64,000 bases of DNA from Pomphorhynchus laevis. Its lineage: Eukaryota; Acanthocephala; Palaeacanthocephala; Echinorhynchida; Pomphorhynchidae. The notes below the pieces were generated by a model that did no database searches, was not told the DNA's origin, and saw only the letters and a program-made list of their open reading frames with translations. Positions within the stretch are counted from its first letter, which is position 1. Each line of letters starts with the position of its first letter. The position numbers and the translations under genes were made by a program. The stretch is from contig WNNJ02003240.1 of the NCBI GenBank assembly GCA_012934845.2, positions 124,001 through 188,000 on the forward strand. Direction: 5' to 3'. Positions 24,350 through 36,380 of this stretch are shown here, in pieces.

Positions 24350-25264
24350 GTGACTCTATTCTGCAAGTTTCGATAATCTCCATTGCCCGTAGATCCTGGT
24401 TTACGTTTGATGATGGTATGCAATATAATCACGATTGCATACCTTAGCAACGCATCGCTTTCTACACCCGCAATTCTACCAATTTATCGAAATTCGTCGA
24501 CAAATACTTATAATGGTTCACCATTCCAACTTATTTTTCAACTTGTTTTTTTAGCACTTACTCGGTTTTTCGTTCCTCTACTGCATTTCAAGGAGCGCCG
24601 AAGAGCATAATAAGTCAACAGCATACTAACCAACTCGACTTCGTTCTCTATCTTCTAAAGGCATAATATAATTTCCAATTTACTGATCCAGCACTCCACG
24701 TCATCTGTACTATCATATGAAAGAACCCATTCCGTTATATTTATGCTGGTCATAACGACGAAATAGCTTGTTGCAAATGAAGAAAATATGCCGGTAAGTT
24801 TAACCGGGCAAAGAATCAGCAGTAGCAATAGTCGTCAGCACAATTTATGATACTGGATTGATATGGCGCTCAATCTAGTGATGTCCATTTACGTTACAAT
24901 TTTTTAATTTTTTTCTTAATTTTTTGCTTAATAAATTAGATTCATCTAATTAGTTAACTTAATTATTAACACCGTATATTATTTATTAATAAATTATAAC
25001 ATTTGAATTTGAAATAGTTATTACCATTTATTAATCTAAATTATGGAAAATCTTAAGATTAAGATATTTATTTTTAAATTTATGTACAATGCAAAATAAG
25101 TAAATAAATGATAAATAATAGAAAAAGCTAATTGGAAAATTAAATTGCTAAATTTAAATAATAACCTAATCGATTAATCAGAGTAAATAAATTTATTTAT
25201 CGATCTGTATAAATTAACTTAATTTATTTCAACTAGATCGAAGTGAAATATTATATTATGAATA
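24350..25264. other. Gene-free stretch
   Basis: No convincing gene. A perfect 10-bp-arm hairpin (ggtatgcaat, 9-base loop, attgcatacc) lies at 24,415-24,443. The second half is AT-rich. Confidence 0.4.
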
Positions 25265-27780
25265 TCGGGTAGGCGTGGAGGTGGTGCGTACGTTCACAAC
25301 AATTTCATTATATCAAATATATCATCTCAATGTGACGAGTATGGATCGTTTGAGTTTGCGCTTTTATGCTAACTGTGAGTCCGTCAGTATTAATATTTGC
25401 GTTCAATATCGACATCCATCAGTTCCACTAAATTTTGATGCTTTATAGCCATTGTTGAACTCCTTGTGCGTTAGCAAACATTTTATACTTGTTGGTGATT
25501 TCATTCTACCAAAATCAAACTGATCAGAATTTCTCTTTACTGAAGGTAGCATTGATGATCAGGATTTATCCGAATTTCTAGTTGCTGAAATGCTTCTAAT
25601 TCATACCTACATGTAGTTCATCAAGACCAGGATCCGTTCTCTATTTAGCATTCACCAAACGTATCACTGATATAGAAAGAGTTAGTTATCTGCCACCCAT
25701 CGGTAGCAATGATCATTGTGTACTCGCTTTCCAGGCTACTCCTATCATTCGTTTCTGTAGTAATTGTGAGAAAGTATTTAAGCGTCAATGGTCGAAGGTC
25801 AAAACTGAAGAAATTTTAAATTTTAGTCAGCTTCATCCACTTCGCGTGATAGGTGAAGATAAGGAACTACTTAATCAGATTTTGGATTATCTAATGAATA
25901 TCTCAGAAACATTTGTTCCAACACATGCAATTTCTTCACAATCGAAATTTCCCGCTTGGTTTGATAAAGATATGATGCTTATGTTGAGAACTCGTAATCA
26001 CCTTTGGCGCATGTCAATTTCAGATTCGAATATAATTCCTCGTTTTAGACTAACACGAAACCTATGTACAATACTAAAACTAAGGAAGCGAAATGAGTTC
26101 GCAGCAAATATTGCGATTAAGGCTTATGAAGAGCCTAAACAGTTTTGGACATATGTAATATAACTATTCCTTCTATAATCAATTCTATTAATACAGTGAA
26201 GGGTGCATTGACTAATAAAGTTGAAATTGCTGAAGCTCTAGCTTCGGGCTTTTCTCTTCCGTATGATGATTCTGTGAAAAGTGATATTAATTGGAGATTA
26301 GGAGCTATTTCACAACGATCGACAACTTCTAAAATATATTCCAGTAAAGTTGAGGCGTACTTAAGAAATCTTGATTCCCATAGCTCAACAGGTCCGGATG
26401 ACATTTCTCCGTTCCTTCTAAAAACTTTGTCTTCATATCTTTCTCTATTTACGCCAATTCCCAAGAAATCGATACCGTCATCTTGCTCAGACTATAGACC
26501 TATAATCCTCACAAGTTCCATATGTAAAGTTCTGGAGAGATTGATTGCCCCTAGAATTTTGAATTTATATGAACACAGGATTATTACGAATCCACAACAT
26601 GGTTTTCGTTCCAAGCGGTCGTGTCTTCTAATCTGTTATCAGCCCGTGAATTGTGGACTGAGGCGACTAGCTCAGGTAAATGCGTCGACGATATCTTTTT
26701 AGATTTTTCAAAGGCATTCGATCGAGTTCCGCACTCATGTCTAATTAACTTGTTATCTTACTATGGTGTTCCTTGTACCATTCGCAATTGGGTTCGGGAA
26801 TTCCTTAGTCGACGTTTCTACAGAGTTAGAGTAGGTTCCACATTTTCACTACAAGATATGTAAATTGTGGAGTCCCTCAGGGTACTGTAATGGGTCCTCT
26901 TATTTTTGTCACATTTCTAAATGACTTATTATCACGTATCCAAAACCCATGCTTAGCATTTGTCGATGATGTAAAACTATGGTGCACTAGAGATAGTAAA
27001 CTGGATGCTAAACTATTGCAGAACGACTTTGACCGCATTTATGAATGGAGTGAAGCAACACAGATGAAGTTAAATATTAGTAACTTAAATATTAGGTAGC
27101 GTTGGGATCGATCATAGTTATCTTATTGGATGAAAGATACTTACTATTGTGTCGGAAGAAAAGGATTTGGGTGTAATAATGCACAAGACACTAAAAACAC
27201 GTTTTAATACTGACTTTGCTCGCAGTAAGGCATTTCGAGCCTTGTATTGCATCAAAAATTGCTTCTCGAGAATGAATCCTTTTATCTTCAAACTCCTTTA
27301 TTGTTCTTTGGTTCGTCAACACCTTGATTATTGCATACAAGCTGTTTTTCCATGTACTAAAAAAGAAATTACCGATCTTGAATCAGTGCTTCGTTGCGGG
27401 TCTCGAATTTGATTTCGTAATTTGTATTCGAATGAGGACAGGTTATCCTTGTTAGGTTTATCTTCAATGAGACAAAGACTATGGATCTTGATCACTTTGC
27501 AATGTGGCAGTTGTCAAATCATTTGAAGGATATTCCACAAATGTTATAAAGTTTAGAACTACAAATTGTCGTGGACATCGCCTATCCCTTTATAAATTTT
27601 CCCCTGGTAAAAATCCTCGAATAATGAGACATTCCCATTGTGTAATCAATATTTGGAATGTACTACCTGAGGAAATTGCTTGCGCCTCCATCTATTCACA
27701 TTTTAAACTTCAAGTGAGGAAGTGGATTCATGACAGCTCGAACAATCAATCAGTGTTGAACTGCATACTCGGCTAATAAC
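25265..27780 (+). mobile_element. CR1-clade LINE, 5'-truncated and decayed
   Basis: The order on the + strand is: an endonuclease fragment starting GRRGGGAYVHNNF (about 25,268); linker with FPAWFDKDMMLMLRTRN (about 25,950); RT with DYRPIILTSSICKVLERL (26,490), NPQHGFRSKRS, FLDFSKAFDRVPHSCL (26,700), GVPQGT..GPL (26,870) and the catalytic AFVDDVKLW (26,960); then EKDLGVIMHKTLKT and VRQHLDYCIQAVFPCTKKEI (27,320), and the C-terminal FKLQVRKWIHD. This block order, including V-R-x-H-L-x-Y-C-I-Q-A, is typical of CR1 elements of invertebrates. Several frameshifts separate the blocks. Confidence 0.92.
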
Positions 27781-28019
27781 ATTCCACACTTCATTTTTTT
27801 ATTTTTTTAAATATCAACAGTGAACAGACTGAACATCCATTTGCGGCTTTGTCTTGTACTCATTTTTAAAAAGGAAATAATTTATTACAAAATTACAATT
27901 TGTAGGTTACCCTCAAATGGGTCCTTAAACTTGATGACACTATTTTTTAATGTTTTTTTTAAGTCTTGTACATAATAATATAATTTTTTAATATACTTTT
28001 GATTTAATTATGATTAATT

Positions 28020-30010
28020 TGATTTAATATGCGTTTCCTTGCCTCCATCCAAATTTTCCAACTCACTCTAAATCTCCGTGATTCCTACTTTTCTCTACGC
28101 CGTTCACATCTCATTCTTATACGTACTAAACGTACTCTCTTTTGACGAAATCAACTCGAGTCATCTGCCAACTCTAAATCTCCTTAAAAATCTTAAACTC
28201 AATTCTTTCACGATCATCTACCCCCTTGTAATATAAATCCTGATGAATTTTCTTCTTATCTACAAACTAAACTATCTAAATTTACTTTCCCTACTACCCA
28301 TAGCCACCTTGTACACACTCTTATCTTTAAATACTTCCCTCCTAGAACTATTCCACCTTCTTCCCGTTTCGTCTGATGAAATCTCTTCGGTTCTGCTGTC
28401 ATTACCTAATAAAACCTCTCCCTCTGACCCAATTCCCACTCACTTGCTTAAAGATATCTGCTCCTCTATCTTACCCTTCCTAACCACATTGTTCAACTCG
28501 TTCATACGTAGCCGTACATTTCCTTTCATCTGGAAATGCGCCACTGTTCGTCCTCTCATCCAAAAGCAATCTCTCGACTCCTCACTACCATCTTCGTACC
28601 GTCCTATCTTACTTCTCCCAACCCTCTCTAAACTCCTTGAGCGTCTCGTTCTTAAGCAAATTAATACATATCTCTTTTCCTCTAACTTATTTGCTCCCTT
28701 CCGAGCCGCTTTTCGCCCTAATTACTCTACCGAAATTGCCTGTCTTAAAGTTTTTAACAACTTACTCATATCGCGCGATCATAAATTATGTAGTGTCATA
28801 GTTTCTCTTGATCTATCGTCTGCTTTTGACATCGTCGATCACTCGATTCTTCTCCATCGTCTTCGTCATGATTACGACTTCTCTTTACCCACTGTTTCAT
28901 GGTTTTCTTCATATCTATCAAACCGTACATTTCGCGTCTATTCTAATTCGTCTCACTCCAATCCTTCGTCCATCCGTCCGGTGTTCCACAAGGCTCCGTA
29001 TTAGGCCCTATGCTTTTCTCTCTTCTTCTCGGTGATTTGTCTTCGATTTCTCATACATTTAACTTCCATGTTATGCAATATGCTGATGGCATTCTCATCT
29101 ATGCTCATGCACCTGTTTATCGTATTCACGATCTTAGTGTTTCTGCTTCTGATTGTTTTGTCTCAATTTCCAATCATCTTTCTTCCCTTCGCCTTTCTCT
29201 GAATCCTGATAAATCCAAAATTATGTGGATCCTACCTCGACGTCTCGGCTTCGAACCTCCCTCCGTATCATTAAATTCTACAATTCTTCCCATTGTTCAT
29301 AATCTCGTTTCCCTAGGCTTCCATTTTGACAACCGACTTTCACTTAAACCTTTCGTTAGAGATAAAGTACGCTCATCTACATTGATACTCCGCAGCCTCC
29401 GTCAAGTTCGTAGATTGATCGATTTCCCTTCTTGTATGACTCTCATATCTTCTCTCCTTTTTTCTAGATTCGATTATTGTCTTAGTTTATTTTCCAACTC
29501 ACCTAAATCCACTCTTCTTCTCCTACAACGCATCGTCAACGCAGCCGTCCGAATTCTCCTCCGTCTTCGTCGTTTTTATCATACATCCTACCATCTTGAT
29601 TCTCTCGATTTGCCTACAATTTATTGTCGTGTTCAAATTCGGCTTCTTCTCGTTGCTTTCCGCCTTGTAACTTTTCATACCCCTTCATTTCTCAACCTTC
29701 CTTTTCTTGATAATTCTCGTCCTGTTTACTGTTCCTTGCGTTCCTGTAATTCCCTTCTTTTACATGTCCCAAACTACTCTACCTCCTTTGGACTCCGTTC
29801 CTTCCTGGTAGCTGCGCCTCTATCGTGGAACCATCTGCCCATTCATATACGTCAATCAACTTCCCTGCCGTGCTTCAAACGCCAAATCCGATCCCATTTA
29901 AACAATTTATCTGATTGACTTTTTCATTTTTGTTTGTGGACTTGTAAGCGTGCAGCTTGTACGCATTTGCCACGTTAAATAAATTTGTATTATTATTCTG
30001 CACTTGTTGA
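28020..30010 (+). mobile_element. CR1/L2-like LINE (family 2), RT half, one frameshift
   Basis: The open stretch 28,243-29,004 carries NKTSPSDPIPTHLLKD, SYRPILLLPTLSKLLERL and LDLSSAFDIVDHSILLHRL. A frame change at about 29,000, in the GVPQGSVLGP region, leads into 29,010-29,918. That second stretch carries a catalytic-site variant QYADGILIYAH (normally YADD), LSLNPDKSKIMWILP, and a C-terminus ending FKRQIRSHL. The 3'UTR has the motif cttgtaagcgtgc...acgcatttgccacg and ends in attattatt. Relatives lie at 4.0-4.3, 31.2-33.6 and 50.8-51.6 kb. It is strikingly C/T-rich on the coding strand. Confidence 0.92.
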
Positions 30011-30092
30011 TTCAATCCTATATTTTAAAAATTTGTCTGCTTCAAATTGTTTTTCTGCTTAAAAAATTGCCTTGGTGATAATATAATGCTTA

Positions 30093-30210
30093 CATTCCAG
30101 ATTTTTCCTGTCAGTTCCAGATTTGTGCTGTCAGTTCTTATTTTTCATGTCAGTTTCAGATTTTCCCTGTCAGTTCCAGATTTTCCATGTCAGTTCCAGA
30201 TTTCCTTTCA
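30093..30210 (+). repeat. ~20-bp minisatellite
   Basis: About six to seven imperfect copies of ttccagattttccatgtcag in a row, grading into the start of the 348-bp duplication. Confidence 0.8.
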
Positions 30211-30866
30211 GTTCCGCTCACTAAGCTCCGCATCTTCCACATCGGAATGCAATTATCGTTATATAAGTTTGTAAGTTGGATGCGATTGTAAAGATTGTGA
30301 CGTATGGACTCTTGTTCGAGTTAGAATATCTGAATGTTAGGTGAATGAAAATAAACCGTTTACATGTTGTTCTTGTGCATCAGTAAAACTTTCACAGCTA
30401 TCCTGCTGTGAAAGTTTATACTGTTTTTGACGTTTCCCTCACATCAACACTTGACTTCGAATAGTATAATCCCATTCTTGAACCTTTTCTTACACACACT
30501 TTTCGTTTAACTTACGATCAGTTCCAGATTTTCCATGTCAGTTCCAGATTTCCTTTCAGTTCCGCTCACTAAGCTCCGCATCTTCCACATCGGAATGCAA
30601 TTATCGTTATATAAGTTTGTAAGTTGGATGCGATTGTAAAGATTGTGACGTATGGACTCTTGTTCGTGTTAGAATATCTGAATGTTAGGTGAATGAAAAT
30701 AAACCGTTTACATGTTGTTCTTGTGCATCAGTAAAACTTTCACAGCTATCCTGCTGTGAAAGTTTATACTGTTTTTGACGTTTCCCTCACATCAACACTT
30801 GACTTCGAATAGTATAATCCCATTCTTGAACCTTTTCTTACACACACTTTTCGTTTAACTTACGAT
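30171..30866 (+). repeat. 348-bp tandem duplication, almost identical copies
   Basis: Copy 1 is 30,171-30,518 and copy 2 is 30,519-30,866, with only one or two differences (for example ttcgag against ttcgtg). Each unit contains a hairpin with arms aaactttcacagc and gctgtgaaagttt around a six-base loop. The sequence downstream looks like LINE ORF1 coding DNA, so these may be 5'UTR promoter monomers of a LINE. Confidence 0.9.
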
Positions 30867-31210
30867 AAAACTATCATTCATCTTCATCATCCTAGCAAGG
30901 CAAACGGTAAATCTGTTCATCTCCTATCTCCTATTTCATATTCCCCCATCTAAATACATAATACTTCTTTCTTCGCTTCACGTACTCCTTACTCTACCTC
31001 CCCAGTATCACTCCTCAATAATTCACATTCTTCCGTCAAAATCATCTCCAGTAACATCTCCGATCAACCGATTCAACACTTCACTTCTGCATTACATGCT
31101 CCAACTTATTTTTAATCTCCATCGAGCACCCTGTCATTTCCACTTCTATCTACACGTCTGCCTCTACTACTACCAGCTCTGTTCGTCCATCACTTCAACA
31201 AAATCGTTTT
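30867..31210 (+). mobile_element. Probable LINE ORF1 fragment (C/T-rich)
   Basis: A pyrimidine-rich, Ser/Pro/Leu-coding stretch in the style of the family-2 LINE. It ends abruptly near 31,210, where a LINE piece of opposite strand begins. No diagnostic domain is visible, so the call rests on composition and context. Confidence 0.45.
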
Positions 31211-33570
31211 CCTTCGCGCGAACGCTGTATTATTATATCAGAAACGAGGAGCGGACTTTATCAGAAACAAATGGCTTGAGAAAAAGATGGTTGTCAGAGT
31301 GGAACCGAGGAATACGATATCATTAACGACAATACGATTAGTTGCGTAGATATATACTGCGGAGAGAATAATGTTGAGGTGAAAGGGAATTATTCATGCG
31401 ATTTTAGACTTTAAAGGATTGAGTGATAGGCGAAGCCAAGAAAGGTGCTGAAAATCGGATAAGAGGCAAGCAGAGGAAGTTGATGCAAGATTATGGATTT
31501 GAGAGGAGGTTAGATAAGAGTAGAGGAGAATGTCATCAGCATATTGCATATCATGAACATTGTGTATTCTGGTTATTGAAGAGAGATCTCCGCTAGATGA
31601 AAAAATAACAAGCCCTATTACTGTATCTTAAGGAACACCGTGTGCGAGAGAAGACGGTTGAGAGACAGACGTAGCTGAATGAACATTGAAAGAAAGGTCA
31701 GATAAATAATAGGAAAACTAGGCTATAACGGAGTTAGAGAATACATAGTCATGACGAAGCCGATAGGGGAGAATATAAGGATTAACGATGTCGCATCTAG
31801 ATGAGAGGTCGAGCGAGATTATGATTCAAACTTTTTTTTCCTTTCGTGATTGTAGAAGATCACCGTAGACTTTGACATGCTACTTCTGTGGAATGATTAG
31901 AACAAAAACAGATTGAAACGGGGATTTAAATTTGACAATAGAAGATAGGTATTAATATGATTTAGCACAAGACGTTCGAAGAGTTTTGATAAGGTATGGA
32001 GAATATATGTAGGACGATATGAGGACGGAAGTGGACTGTCGAGATATTGTTTTTTCATAGGTGAACGAATAATGACAGATTTCCAGTTTGACGGAAAAGT
32101 TCCGCTGCAGATAGAAGAATTGAATAAGGCTGTTTAAAGCGGAGATTCCGAATGGCAAATAAGCTTAAGTAAGTACATAGGAAGAGAGTCGTCAGGAGAA
32201 GATTTGTTGGGCAATGAAAGGAGAACTTTCGAAACTTCGTCAAAAGAAACGGGAAGGAGATAGAAGTGTTCTGGAAGAGAGAATTGTTTTGCGGTAGTCG
32301 ATGATTAGAGAGTAGAATGAATATATGATAAAGTATTAGCAGATTTAGATTGAAAATAAGGAGAAAACAAGGGATCGATGTTACTCGGTGTTGAATAGCG
32401 TAAGATGAGTGAGTTTAATGTGCGCCAAGTAGACTTTGGGTTCGACAAAGTGAGTTAATTCTGATAGAAGAGTGTGAACTTACTTCGTAAGAGAGAGTAA
32501 TAGGAACGACGAATTTTTAGGCAGTCATCACGAGACTCGGAGGAGACAGAAGTGGAACATCATTTGAGGAAACGGAGATAGATGCGTAAAGCGTGACGCA
32601 TGCGGCGCTTAGAAATTACACAATCAGAATTAAACCGTTGTGTGTTTGAAGAACGCTAATGAGTGTGTGATCGGCGATGTAATATGTAATCGAGAATTGT
32701 TGTGAGCTCAGTGTCAAATAGAGAGGATATAAAATCGACGGAAAGGGAAGCGAATTAGCCGACATAAGAGCAGAGCCAAAAATATCAGATATTAAGTAAG
32801 ATTGAAAATTTTCCACGCTCCATTGAAGGTAGGCTATACTCGATAGAGAGAACAAGATAGTTAGTAAGATTCAGGTTAAGTAGAAAGTGATCGTAGATAC
32901 CGAGATCTTAGATATTAAATGAACCATGTGTAGAGAAACTGCACGGAGTTGCAATGATATCAAGGGTACCGTAAGGTATATAAGTGGGAGGGGTCTGAAG
33001 TAAATGAAGACAGTAGTCGGAAAAAATGTTTACAAGTTTGATGGAATTTTAATCGGAATGGCGGTTTAAGCGAATGTTGAAATCACCTAGTACAAACAGT
33101 GGGAGTGCCGAAAATGAATAATAAAAAGAAGATCAACTAGTTCATCGAGGAACTTGGAGGAAGCATGGGAAGATTCAGAACGATATATGATAGTGAGTTC
33201 AAGTGGAAAATGATGATACGATCTACAGATAAGTAATTCGAAAGATTCAGGTGCTAGAGAACAATTAATTATTATGAGAGATGAAAGAGTGCGGGCAAAC
33301 GCGAAAACCCTATCGTAATTCGACGTTGATTTTGATACCACATTATCAAAAGAGCAGGCTGAATCAACTAGTAGATTCGCGTTGAACCTACTCGAAGGAT
33401 AATGAGATCACAACTGATATGTCAAGATTCAGTTATACAGCAAATTTCAAACTATTGCCAGGCAAATGTGTTGATAAGGTCAGTGTTATTTTGGATAAAA
33501 CGGATGTTGAGTAGACTAATGCGATACGTGCGATAATCAGAATTTCCTAGAGAAGGAAGCGAGGAGAAAC
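31211..33570 (-). mobile_element. Family-2 LINE, endonuclease-RT segment, inverted and decayed
   Basis: The - strand reads LINE protein from right to left. Endonuclease relics start with LLNIRSIQNNTDLINTFAWQ near 33,510. RT follows, with the KKQSLDS..SSYRP and LSKLFERLV equivalents at 32,070-31,980. QYADDILLYS is near 31,540 and keeps the catalytic YADD, then SLNPLKSKIA and a DNHLFLKPFV-like block to about 31,215. Many frame breaks are present. It faces the + strand ORF1-like piece to its left. Confidence 0.85.
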
Positions 33571-33840
33571 TTGTTGCCATCAAATTTTTGTTTGAAAGTT
33601 TATTAGGGTCTTTTGAATTCAATAAGTTCTTTAAGGGGCACTGTCTATAAGGGTATCGTCAAGCGATTATTTGGTAAATTGAAGCAAAGGATTGAAGCAT
33701 AGAGCAGTATAACATACTTACATTTCACAAATTAGACGTATATACATTGCACTTAAACTTAAATGTGATTCACGAATAGAGTTTTCGCACTGGTATTTGT
33801 CTAAATCTTAAAAAGTTTGTTTACTTAAGGTTTGGTAAGG
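33571..33840. other. Short gene-free spacer
   Basis: No recognisable feature between two LINE remnants. Confidence 0.35.
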
Positions 33841-34400
33841 GTATAGTGCACTATAGTTATATATTAGGATCCTGTTTGGTTAACTCAGTTTCTTTCATAT
33901 GTGATCTAGGTATCGTTGTTCAGGCCGCTTTTCCGTGTACTCAAAGCGAAATGAAGTATCTCGATTACATTATTAGACATGGATCTAAGTTATGCACCAC
34001 ACTAGCTCGCGTGTCGTACGCAGAGCGTCTCGTAAAGTTAGATATATGATCTACCTGACTTTGTCTACTATATCTGGACTTGATTGCGATGTATAAAATT
34101 GTCAAGTGTTATGACAGATTCCTTAATAAGCGTGTAATTCTTAATAGACATAGTAGTCAACGTGGTCATATTTAGTATATTAGAACCCAAGATCTTAGGA
34201 AATGGCCGAGTGTGTACAGACTGTCGCATCGAGCCATGAAAGTGTAATACATGTTACCTGAAAAGTTGGTATCCACTAATACGATCAAAGAGTTCCAAAA
34301 ATCAGTCCGCAATTGGATTGCTCTTCCTGATCGATACAGTGTTCGAACTACATTCAAAAGAATCTGACCGTTTATATTTTACATTTTTTGTCATGTGCAT
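33841..34400 (+). mobile_element. CR1-clade LINE C-terminal fragment
   Basis: The + frame VVQAAFPCTQSEMKYLDYII corresponds to the IQAVFPCTKKEITDLESVL block of the LINE at 25.3-27.8 kb. Later frames read LDLIAMYKIVKCYDRFLNK and FQKSVRNWIALPD, the usual CR1 C-terminus. Only the last ~180 residues of the family are represented. Confidence 0.8.
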
Positions 34401-34650
34401 TTTACTGTCGTTTCGTTATAAATGAGGAGGCAAAACAGCCCTTGCGGTTAAACCTTGTGTTATAATAATAAAAGTCATTTCCGAGTATTATGTAGATGAT
34501 TTTATATCAGCACCTTAATAAAAACCGCCTTTCGTTCAATGATTTTTCAACTGACAGTGTTGTGGCTAATAAATCTATTAAAAAATTACGTTTGTGAATT
34601 TTATCTCTTCTTACATAATTCTAGATCGTAAAAAATTTGCTCTAAAGAAT

Positions 34651-35538
34651 ATGCCGTCTACGTTAACAATTGTTGCAACAACAGCTGCTCTTGGAGGAGC
34701 TGCTTATTATATTGCCTCCCGAAGGTCTTCGCCTCAGTTAACAGGAGCTTTGAAGGGAAAATTTAAACCAATTAGTCTAAAATTAATGTCAAAAGAGCCT
34801 TTAACTCATGATACGATGCTTTTTTCATTTGCCTTACCGCAGCCTGATGTGAAACTTGGATTGCCTATCGGTCAATTTATTTTTCTTAAGCACGAATCGC
34901 TTAAAAGACCATACACACCAATTTCGCACCCAGATACAGAAGGAACTATGAATTTAGCCATTAAAGTTTACAAGCCGTCTGCTGAATTTCCCAAAGGTGG
35001 AGTAATGAGCCAAACCCTCAATTCACTGGACATTGGTTCAGAAATTTTAGCCTTTGGTCCAATAGGCATGCTTACGTATATAAAGGCACCTGGAGTTTTT
35101 GAGATTAGCAAACAAACTTCAAAGAAAACTTTGCATATAAAAGAACTGAATTTAATTGCCGGCGGATCCGGAATAACCCCAATGTTCCAAATGATCAGAG
35201 CAATTCTCACTACTGATGATTCGATCCATATAAAGCTTGTATTCGCAAACAAAACAGTTGACGATATTATACTGAAAAGTGAATTAGATGCGTTAGCCAA
35301 AAAGTACCCTGAACAGCTCTCATTACATTATGTAATTACTCGCCAACAAGGTGAAGACGTCGGAAATCTTTATTTTACGAAACTTGATATGAACTTGCTA
35401 AAGAAAATGCTGTCACAATATGTTGGTCGTGATGACGTCCTTGTAGCAGTTTGTGGTCCCCAAAAAATGGTAAAAGAAACATGTTTGCCATCCCTTAATT
35501 CCCTGGGCTTCAAATCTGATAATATTTATCAATTTTAG
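34651..35538 (+). CDS. NADH-cytochrome b5 reductase, copy 2
   Basis: A paralogue of the gene at 16,021, with the same 295-residue length, no gaps, and the same FAD (RPYTPIS) and NADH (GGSGITPM, CGPQKM) motifs and terminal Phe. It should carry out the same NADH to cytochrome b5 electron transfer at membranes. A splice acceptor (ttacataattctag) ends at 34,624, 26 bases before the ATG as in copy 1, so I start at 34,651 and not at the upstream in-frame codon. By eye, about 21 base differences from copy 1 fall in the first ~270 coding bases and only about 7 in the remaining ~620. The shared block extends from about 34,577 to 35,645, beyond which the flanks differ. AATAAA is at 35,720. Both copies are open and probably functional. 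Confidence 0.95.
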   Translation: MPSTLTIVATTAALGGAAYYIASRRSSPQLTGALKGKFKPISLKLMSKEPLTHDTMLFSFALPQPDVKLGLPIGQFIFLKHESLKRPYTPISHPDTEGTMNLAIKVYKPSAEFPKGGVMSQTLNSLDIGSEILAFGPIGMLTYIKAPGVFEISKQTSKKTLHIKELNLIAGGSGITPMFQMIRAILTTDDSIHIKLVFANKTVDDIILKSELDALAKKYPEQLSLHYVITRQQGEDVGNLYFTKLDMNLLKKMLSQYVGRDDVLVAVCGPQKMVKETCLPSLNSLGFKSDNIYQF

Positions 35539-35789
35539 AAAACTTATTGAACAACAATTGAAAATGTTATATGCCCCTTATAGCTCAAGTACATTCTATG
35601 CTTGTTAGGATACGTTTTAAAAAAGCGTAAATGTTTTACATAAAATGTAGGTCTTATTTCTTTGAAAAACAAACTTTTTAATTTATTTCTAATATATCCT
35701 TAAATACAAATTTATAGAGAATAAAGATGTTGTGACATTTCATTGTCTGAATTAGCAGCAAGTTTTGTATCTTAAAGTTCTGAGATTGT

Positions 35790-36380
35790 ATGGTTTGTTC
35801 ACATTTAGTCACCAAGATAGTTCATATATTAGGTTCATATGCCCTTAATCACCGTCAATTTGTTGCTCTTCTTCAGCATACAAACTCGGAATTTGAAGAT
35901 CTTCCTTACTATACGAAGGTTCTTATCATAATGTTTTAAAGAGTTTCAACGAACTAATTGAAGAAATTACGTATTTTATTTAGAGCAAAACTGAAACCAT
36001 GGATTTTATATCAATTATTAGTGATGATACATTGTGGGGAAAAATATTTGGCATTTTTAATACATCCCAGATGAACGTTCTAAATGCTAATCTACAAGGG
36101 AAAGATAAACTGATAACCAACATGTGCGATGAAATTGTAAGTTTCAGATATAAACTTTCCTTTTTCAGAGCTCATTTAAGTGAAAATACATTAATGCATT
36201 TTCCATGTTGTTATAAATTGAAACAACTTCATCACCATCTTGACTTTTCTACGCAGATAGTAAAAATAGATGATGCCAAATGCGAATTTGACAAACGCTT
36301 TGAATACTTTGAACACCACAAGACTGTCTTTTCTCTCTTTATAAGCCATTTTCTTTCTCTGCTACGAAAGCTTATCTAGA
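35790..36380 (+). mobile_element. hAT (ZBED-type) transposase middle fragment
   Basis: NHRQFVALLQHTNSEFEDLP near 35,850 and NANLQGKDKLITNMCDEIVS followed by MHFPC at 36,090-36,215 match the central part of BED-type hAT transposases (LNHRQF..., LQGKxxLITxMYD..., HFP). The BED finger and C-terminal dimerisation region are absent. It starts about 150 bp after the reductase duplication block ends; copy 1 of the reductase is also followed by a hAT fossil. Confidence 0.8.

Noticed and set aside
15951-35645. The ~1-kb direct repeats at 16-17 and 34.6-35.6 kb as long terminal repeats of a large element
   Set aside because: Each copy is an intact coding gene with its own splice acceptor. There are no LTR-type ends, and the DNA between them is a pile of unrelated elements.
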